Both the position numbers and the translations under genes were made by a program. Of a stretch of 19,923 bases of DNA, positions 15,633 to 19,923 are shown piece after piece. The stretch is from JAXGQD01 sp964574395 (lineage in GTDB: Bacteria > Bacillota > Clostridia > Saccharofermentanales > Fastidiosipilaceae). Positions within the stretch are counted from its first letter, which is position 1; each line of letters begins with the position of its first letter. The notes below the pieces were generated by a model, which saw nothing but the letters and a program-made list of their open reading frames with translations, was not told where the DNA came from and did not search any database. The stretch is from positions 1 through 19,923 of the forward strand of contig CAZNNL010000038.1 of the NCBI GenBank assembly GCA_964574395.1. Reading direction: 5' to 3'.

Positions 15633-16904
15633 ATGGGCAAAAACAATAAATCAACAACAAGAAACCTACACCGTGTCGTGGTTACCGGAATGGGCGTCAT
15701 CTCACCGATCGGAAATGATCTAGAAGGCTTTAGAACGGGGCTTTGGGAAGGAAAAAATGGTATTGGCAAAATCGAAGCATTCGATCTGACTGACTTTACT
15801 GCTTCCATGGCTGGTCAAGTCAAAGACTACAATGTGGAAGATTTTTTTGACCGCAAGCAAAGCAAAAGACTAGATCGTAGCTCGCAGTTTGCCATTGTTG
15901 CGGCCAGAGAAGCCTTGGCTTCATCAGGTTTGGACCTCGAAAAAGAAGATTGTACACGGGTTGGTGCAATTATCGGTAGTGGTATTGCTGGACTTCAAAC
16001 CATTGAAAATGAAGCGCGTAAGCTTGTGGAACAAGGTCCTCGCCGTGTTGGCCCCCTCTTTATTCCCATGGCAATTGCTAACATGCCAGCCGGTAATGTC
16101 AGTATAGACTTAGGTTCCAAGGGTTTGTGCTATGCAACCGTTACCGCGTGTGCTTCTGCAACCGATGCGATTGGGCAAGCCTATCAAGCCATTCAGGCAG
16201 GAAGGCAGGAAGTTATTTTTGCGGGTGGAACAGAAGCGTCCATCACACCTTTAGGTATCGCAGGATTTCAAAACATGAAAGCCCTATCGACTTCTTCAGA
16301 TCCAAATCGTGCCTCTATTCCTTTTGACAAGGAACGTGATGGTTTCGTCATGGGTGAAGGTGCAGGTGTTTTAGTTCTTGAAGAATTAGAGCATGCCAAA
16401 GCGCGTGGGGCTAAAATATTCGCAGAAGTGCTTGGTTATGGGCAAAGTTCTGATGCCTATCACATTACCGCGCCAGAAATTTCCGGCCAAGGCGGGGCAA
16501 GGGCTATGACTACAGCCATAGAAGATGCTGAAATTGAAGGTTCCGACATTGACTACATCAATGCACACGGGACAAGTACCCCTTACAATGATTCGATTGA
16601 GACTACTGCCATAAAGCTGTCGCTTGGCGAGGATGTGGCTAGAAAAGTTGCTATCAGTTCAACGAAATCAATGACGGGGCATCTTTTAGGTGCAGCAGGG
16701 GCAATCGAAGCTATTGCTTGTGTTTTAGCTATCGAAGATCAGAAAGTTCCAGCGACTATTAATTATCAAGTCCCGGATGAAGCTTGTGATCTTGATTATG
16801 TTACCGAAGGTACACGCGAAACGGAAGTCAATTATTGCTTATCCAGTTCGCTTGGGTTTGGTGGTCATAATTCTTGTATTATCGTTTCGAAATTTGATGA
16901 ATAA
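15633..16904 (+). CDS. fabF: Beta-ketoacyl-ACP synthase II
   Basis: FabF elongates acyl-ACP by condensation with malonyl-ACP. The 423-residue product has a short basic extension, MGKNNKSTTRNLH, before the conserved RVVVTGMGVISPIGN. The Cys-His-His active site is complete: Cys173 in TACASATDAI, His312 in NAHGTSTPYND and His350 in KSMTGHLLGAAGA. Spacing matches E. coli FabF. The C-terminal SSSLGFGGHN is present. AAGGAG lies 9 nt before the ATG. No FabB-like paralogue is in the window. Confidence 0.96.
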   Translation: MGKNNKSTTRNLHRVVVTGMGVISPIGNDLEGFRTGLWEGKNGIGKIEAFDLTDFTASMAGQVKDYNVEDFFDRKQSKRLDRSSQFAIVAAREALASSGLDLEKEDCTRVGAIIGSGIAGLQTIENEARKLVEQGPRRVGPLFIPMAIANMPAGNVSIDLGSKGLCYATVTACASATDAIGQAYQAIQAGRQEVIFAGGTEASITPLGIAGFQNMKALSTSSDPNRASIPFDKERDGFVMGEGAGVLVLEELEHAKARGAKIFAEVLGYGQSSDAYHITAPEISGQGGARAMTTAIEDAEIEGSDIDYINAHGTSTPYNDSIETTAIKLSLGEDVARKVAISSTKSMTGHLLGAAGAIEAIACVLAIEDQKVPATINYQVPDEACDLDYVTEGTRETEVNYCLSSSLGFGGHNSCIIVSKFDE

Positions 16905-16939
16905 ATGTCTTTTACGACATATAGAAAAAGGAGTATATC

Positions 16940-17362
16940 ATGCTTGATATAAATGAAATAAAGAAAATTATTCCACACCGTTATCCCTTCTTGCTTATTG
17001 ACCGTGTTGAGGAGCTTGAAGCGGGGCAATCGTGCGTTGCGCTAAAAAACGTCAGCATGAATGAACCTTTTTTTCAAGGACATTTTCCAGCAGAGCCAGT
17101 TATGCCAGGCGTGCTCATCATTGAGGCTTTAGCGCAGGCAGGTGCAGTAGCTATTCTTTCATTAGATCAATATAAGGGCAAAACAGCCTATTTTGGTGGA
17201 ATCAAGAATGCACGTTTTAAACGCAAAGTTGTGCCTGGCGACCAACTGCGCTTGGAAGTGAAAATCACTGGCATGCGTATGAATATGGGTTTGGGTGTTG
17301 GTACTGCTTATGTTGGTGATGAAGTGGCAGCGACGGGCGAGCTTATTTTTGCCATAGGATGA
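16940..17362 (+). CDS. fabZ: 3-hydroxyacyl-ACP dehydratase
   Basis: FabZ dehydrates 3-hydroxyacyl-ACP to trans-2-enoyl-ACP, the FabK substrate. The 140-residue hot-dog-fold protein has the family N-terminus IIPHRYPFLLIDRV and the active-site motif GHFPAEPVMPGVLIIEALAQ with catalytic His48 and Glu62. AAAGGAG precedes the ATG by 8 nt. The 35-nt gap after fabF contains a small ATGTC/GACAT stem. No FabA-type isomerase or FabM is visible, so how unsaturated fatty acids are made, if at all, is not answered here. Confidence 0.96.
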   Translation: MLDINEIKKIIPHRYPFLLIDRVEELEAGQSCVALKNVSMNEPFFQGHFPAEPVMPGVLIIEALAQAGAVAILSLDQYKGKTAYFGGIKNARFKRKVVPGDQLRLEVKITGMRMNMGLGVGTAYVGDEVAATGELIFAIG

Positions 17363-17411
17363 ATTTTTAACAGCATCATGGTCTGTAAATACTGTGATAG
17401 AAGGATAGAAC

Positions 17412-18473
17412 ATGAATTTTGAAGCATTGCGTATCGGAGACCTTATCGCAGAAAAACCTTTAGTACAAGGCGGCATGGGCGTGGGTGTCTCCCTATCTAA
17501 TTTAGCTGGTGCAGTAGCCGCCAATGGTGGTGTCGGTATCATCTCTGGTGTCCAAATGGGTTTTCGCGAACCTGACTTTAGAAAGAATTCAGCAGAAGCA
17601 AATTTACGCGCACTCGAAAGAGAAGTGCGGAATGCTAAAGAAATTGCTTCAGGTAAAGGCATTGTTGGCATGAATATCATGGTAGCGTTTAATGCCTATG
17701 CCGAGACCGTTAAAGCTGCTGTCAAAGCGGGTATTGATTTGATTGTTTGTGGTGCTGGATTGCCACTTAGTCTTCCGAAGCTTGTAGGCGACGCCAAAGT
17801 AAAAATTGCGCCGGTCGTTTCTTCGGGTAGGGCAGCGAAAGTTATCGTGAAGTCCTGGGTACAAAAATACAATCGCCTTCCTGACATGGTGGTGGTTGAA
17901 GGTGCGGAGGCTGGGGGGCATCTTGGCTTTAAGCGTGAGGATTTAATCAATAAAACTTATCAGGCTTTGAAGGATATCATTGCCGATGTGAAGGCTGAAC
18001 TTTTGCCATATGAAAATGAACATAAGGTGCAGATTCCTATTGTAGCGGGTGGCGGTCTTAATTACGCTTCGGAAGTGGAAGATTTGCTTAGTTCGGGTGC
18101 TAACGCGGTTCAAGTCGCGACGCCTTTTATTGCCACGGAAGAATGTGATGCTGATCCACGCTATAAAGATGTTTACGTTCGAGCAACAGCTGAAGATGTG
18201 ATGATTGTTCAAAGCCCTGCAGGAATGCCAGGTAGAGCGATTCATTCGCCTTTGATTGATCGCTTACAGTTAGGGCGTGAGCCGATTAAGTTCTGCACGA
18301 ATTGTTTGGCACCTTGCAATCCTGCAACGACCCCCTACTGCATAACGCAAGCTTTGATGGAAGCCGTGCAAGGCAATTGGGAAGAAGGGCTGTTTTTTAC
18401 CGGTGCCGGAGTCGAACACATCGACCGTATAAGTACGGTTAAAGATGTGATGAAGCGCTATTTGGGGGATTGA
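17412..18473 (+). CDS. FabK/nitronate monooxygenase-like flavoprotein with C-terminal Cys cluster
   Basis: This 353-residue protein belongs to the FMN-dependent TIM-barrel superfamily that includes FabK and nitronate monooxygenase. Visible are the N-terminal PLVQGGMGVGVS, CGAGLPLSLP, EGAEAGGHLGF with His170 in the catalytic position, VAGGGL, and AVQVATPFI. It differs from the FabK at 12933 by extra insertions and by a C-terminal cluster Cys295-x2-Cys298-x3-Cys302-x7-Cys310. That cluster could bind zinc or an iron-sulfur centre, or form disulfides. It lies 49 nt after fabZ, with an AGAAGG ribosome binding site, as the last gene of the fab operon. A role in lipid metabolism is inferred from position only; a second enoyl reductase or a nitronate detoxifier are both open. 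Confidence 0.85.
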   Translation: MNFEALRIGDLIAEKPLVQGGMGVGVSLSNLAGAVAANGGVGIISGVQMGFREPDFRKNSAEANLRALEREVRNAKEIASGKGIVGMNIMVAFNAYAETVKAAVKAGIDLIVCGAGLPLSLPKLVGDAKVKIAPVVSSGRAAKVIVKSWVQKYNRLPDMVVVEGAEAGGHLGFKREDLINKTYQALKDIIADVKAELLPYENEHKVQIPIVAGGGLNYASEVEDLLSSGANAVQVATPFIATEECDADPRYKDVYVRATAEDVMIVQSPAGMPGRAIHSPLIDRLQLGREPIKFCTNCLAPCNPATTPYCITQALMEAVQGNWEEGLFFTGAGVEHIDRISTVKDVMKRYLGD

Positions 18474-18524
18474 TGCCAGATTGGCTATGTTTATTAGTTA
18501 GGGGATTTCTGGTTTATTAAATTT

Positions 18525-19454
18525 TTAGGCTTCTGCGAATCGTTCCATCATGGAAGCAAAATCTTTTCTGTAAACGATTCGCACATTAACTCCGGGATAC
18601 ATTTCCCGGACTTTTTTTGCCTTTTTATTTTTCATCGTCACATATTTTTGGTTCATTGTTGTAAGCTCAAGATATAAATTGAATTTTGGCAAATAAAAGT
18701 CGGGACTAAAAGCTAGCGTGACGCGTCCTTCGTCATCCCATTCAATGGGGAAGGTTTTGGGTTCATAGCGCCAATCAATGTGGTACATGTCAAGCATGTA
18801 GGCAAAATCAATCTCTGACTCATTTTTCATCAAGGGTAGCTTCGATTCAGTCAGCGCAGCCTTTGTTTCTGCATGGCTCGTTAATAATTGGATTTGTGTT
18901 TGTAAATCTTCGTACATGCCCTCAATAATTTTTGAGCTGCCGTTGACGCTGGCCCGATCAGTTGAAAGGATGATGTCATAGGTGCCTTCGCGTTCACTAT
19001 CTAGTCCAAACAGTGTGTTTAAGTAGCGAAGATATTTTCTGTCTGATTGCAAAATTTCAGTCAGAGCAGCTTCGGAGTTAAGTTTTTCTCTTTCTGCGAT
19101 CCTTTTGCCACGCTCATCAGGGGAACCGACGATTTTTACGTGCATGACATATTGATCGTCACGCATATATTGTGCCCCACCGAAATTTAGCAAAAGATAG
19201 TTTTCGCGTTTGGCTTTGTCCCTCAACATACCTTCCAAATATTCTTGAAAAGTGCAGTCGAATGGCGAATCGGTGAGAAAGGCTTTGGGGCTTTGCTTGA
19301 GAAGCGAAATGATGTTTTTTTGAACTTTTCCTTCTAGAAATTGAGCAAGCACTGAGTCCATATCCAGAACTTCTAGACTGAGTTTGTCGGACAAGCGTTT
19401 GGCAATTTCGCCGCCATGGCTGCCAAGCTGCGCATTAATTGTGATACTTCCCAT
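18525..19454 (-). CDS. Cytidylate-kinase-like domain fused to a putative PD-(D/E)XK nuclease-like domain
   Basis: Start: the ATG at 19454 (minus strand) has AGGAGG 5 nt upstream; an in-frame ATG at 19487 lacks a spaced site. The product is 309 residues. Residues 1 to about 185 resemble the cytidylate-kinase-like family: GSITINAQLGSHGGEIAKRL at the P-loop, a strand with HVKIVGSPDERGKRIAERE, and DRKYLRYLNTLFGLD then YDIILSTDR. The P-loop has neither the Lys of true kinases nor the basic residue common in this family. From about residue 211 a second domain has WRYEPKTFPIEW, FSPDFYLPKFNLYLELTT (Asp252, Glu263) and a basic helix rich in Lys, then VNVRIVYRKDF. This resembles PD-(D/E)XK folds. It converges on the fab operon; only 51 nt separate the stops and no clear terminator is seen. 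The function is unknown. Confidence 0.8.
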   Translation of the reverse strand: MGSITINAQLGSHGGEIAKRLSDKLSLEVLDMDSVLAQFLEGKVQKNIISLLKQSPKAFLTDSPFDCTFQEYLEGMLRDKAKRENYLLLNFGGAQYMRDDQYVMHVKIVGSPDERGKRIAEREKLNSEAALTEILQSDRKYLRYLNTLFGLDSEREGTYDIILSTDRASVNGSSKIIEGMYEDLQTQIQLLTSHAETKAALTESKLPLMKNESEIDFAYMLDMYHIDWRYEPKTFPIEWDDEGRVTLAFSPDFYLPKFNLYLELTTMNQKYVTMKNKKAKKVREMYPGVNVRIVYRKDFASMMERFAEA

Positions 19455-19527
19455 AATGCCTCCTATAGGATATGAAACAAAAGACATCTCCAGATTAATA
19501 CAAATAAATCGAATTGTGAAGGCTGGG

Positions 19528-19900
19528 GGTGGTCAATATTTGCGGTGAATCTGGGGGAGCGCGGAAAAAGTCGGATTTGCCTTGGATTTAGTAGAGATTT
19601 TGACCACTTTTCGGTGTTCGGCGGGCTGGGGTGGTCAATATTTGCGGTAAATCTGGGGGTGCGCGAAAAAAATCAGATTTGCTCTGGATTTGGTGGAGAT
19701 TTTGACCACTTTACGGTATTCGGCGGGCTGGGGTGGTCAATATTTGCGGTAAATCCGGTGCTGCGCGAAAAAAGTGGGATTTGCTTTGGATTTAGTAGAG
19801 ATTTTGACCACTTTCAGGAATTCGGCGAGCCGGGGTGGTCAATATTTGCGGTAAATCCGGTGCTGCGCTTGCTCTGGATTTGGTGGAGATTTTGACCACC
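19528..19900. repeat. Four-unit tandem repeat, 102-bp period, with inverted arms
   Basis: Units start at 19528, 19630, 19732 and 19834, exactly 102 bp apart. Each opens GGTGGTCAATATTTGCGG and contains a closing arm TTGACCAC (19600-19607 in unit 1), so GTGGTCAA/TTGACCAC bounds a module of about 80 bp, with a 22-bp spacer between modules. The fourth unit has lost about 14 bp internally and ends in a perfect GGTGGTCAA/TTGACCACC pair. An inner pair of 8-base arms (GTRAATCY and RGATTTGC) is visible in units 1-3. An open frame (19545-19895) exists because 102 is divisible by three, but it shows no convincing start or domain. The last 23 bases of the window show nothing assignable. Confidence 0.92.
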
Positions 19901-19923
19901 GCTATCCACCGTCAGGGCAACAT

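Noticed and set aside
17375..17398. Hairpin between fabZ and the flavoprotein gene
   Set aside because: An 8-bp stem with two wobble pairs but no T tract; it may influence mRNA but is too weak to call as a terminator.
17162..17680. Minus-strand open frame of 172 codons across fabZ and the next gene
   Set aside because: It is antisense to two well-supported genes and has no domain signal.
18474..18524. Bidirectional terminator between the convergent genes
   Set aside because: Only a 4-bp GCCA/TGGC stem and a distant CCAGA/TCTGG pair are seen, with no T tract next to either.
19545..19895. Repetitive open frame with 34-residue period (WSIFAV... repeats)
   Set aside because: The 102-bp period keeps the frame open by arithmetic; there is no proper start site, and paired-arm conservation suggests a non-coding element.
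19528..19900. CRISPR array
   Set aside because: The whole 102-bp unit including the spacer is conserved, there are no unique spacers, and no cas genes are nearby.

Overview
The window looks like a piece of chromosome from a low-to-moderate GC Gram-positive bacterium (Bacillota, probably a clostridial lineage). The signs are strong AGGAGG-type ribosome binding sites, frequent GTG/TTG starts, a lipoprotein-type binding protein, a FabK-type enoyl reductase, and FabT-type palindromes ahead of the fatty-acid genes. The lineage is inferred from gene content only; no rRNA or tRNA is present. I see no mobile element, no CRISPR array and no broken gene.

Layout. (1) 1-484 is non-coding. It holds a possible terminator of an upstream gene, six copies of an 18-bp tandem repeat, and a leader with an 8-bp inverted repeat. 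(2) 485-7834 is a tightly packed plus-strand operon: an OppA-type lipoprotein, two ATPases (OppD, OppF), two permeases (OppB, OppC) and a GH13 oligo-1,6-glucosidase-like enzyme. Several stops and starts overlap. (3) 7835-8161 is a regulatory gap. It contains two copies of an 80-bp-period hairpin repeat, a rho-independent terminator, a candidate promoter and two adjacent FabT-like operators. (4) 8162-18473 is a nearly complete type II fatty-acid synthesis operon: accB, accC, a fused accD-accA, fabH, fabK, fabD, fabG, fabF, fabZ, and a second FabK/nitronate-monooxygenase-like flavoprotein with a C-terminal cysteine cluster. Acyl carrier protein (acpP) and the MarR-family regulator that usually sits in such clusters are absent here. 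(5) 18525-19454 on the minus strand, convergent with the fab operon, encodes a two-domain protein: a cytidylate-kinase-like domain with a degenerate P-loop, followed by a domain resembling PD-(D/E)XK nucleases. (6) 19528-19900 is a 102-bp-period tandem repeat, four units, each bounded by inverted arms.

How it works together. AccB/AccC/AccDA make malonyl-CoA, FabD loads it on ACP (encoded elsewhere), FabH starts the chain, and FabF, FabG, FabZ and FabK run the elongation cycle. All of this probably falls under one acyl-ACP-sensing operator pair. The Opp operon imports peptides or possibly short oligosaccharides; the co-transcribed glucosidase makes the second option worth testing.

The most unusual items are the AccD-AccA fusion at the head of a rearranged FASII operon, the tandem operators without a local regulator, the kinase-like/nuclease-like fusion protein, and two unrelated hairpin-forming repeat families whose copies differ by changes that keep the stems paired.
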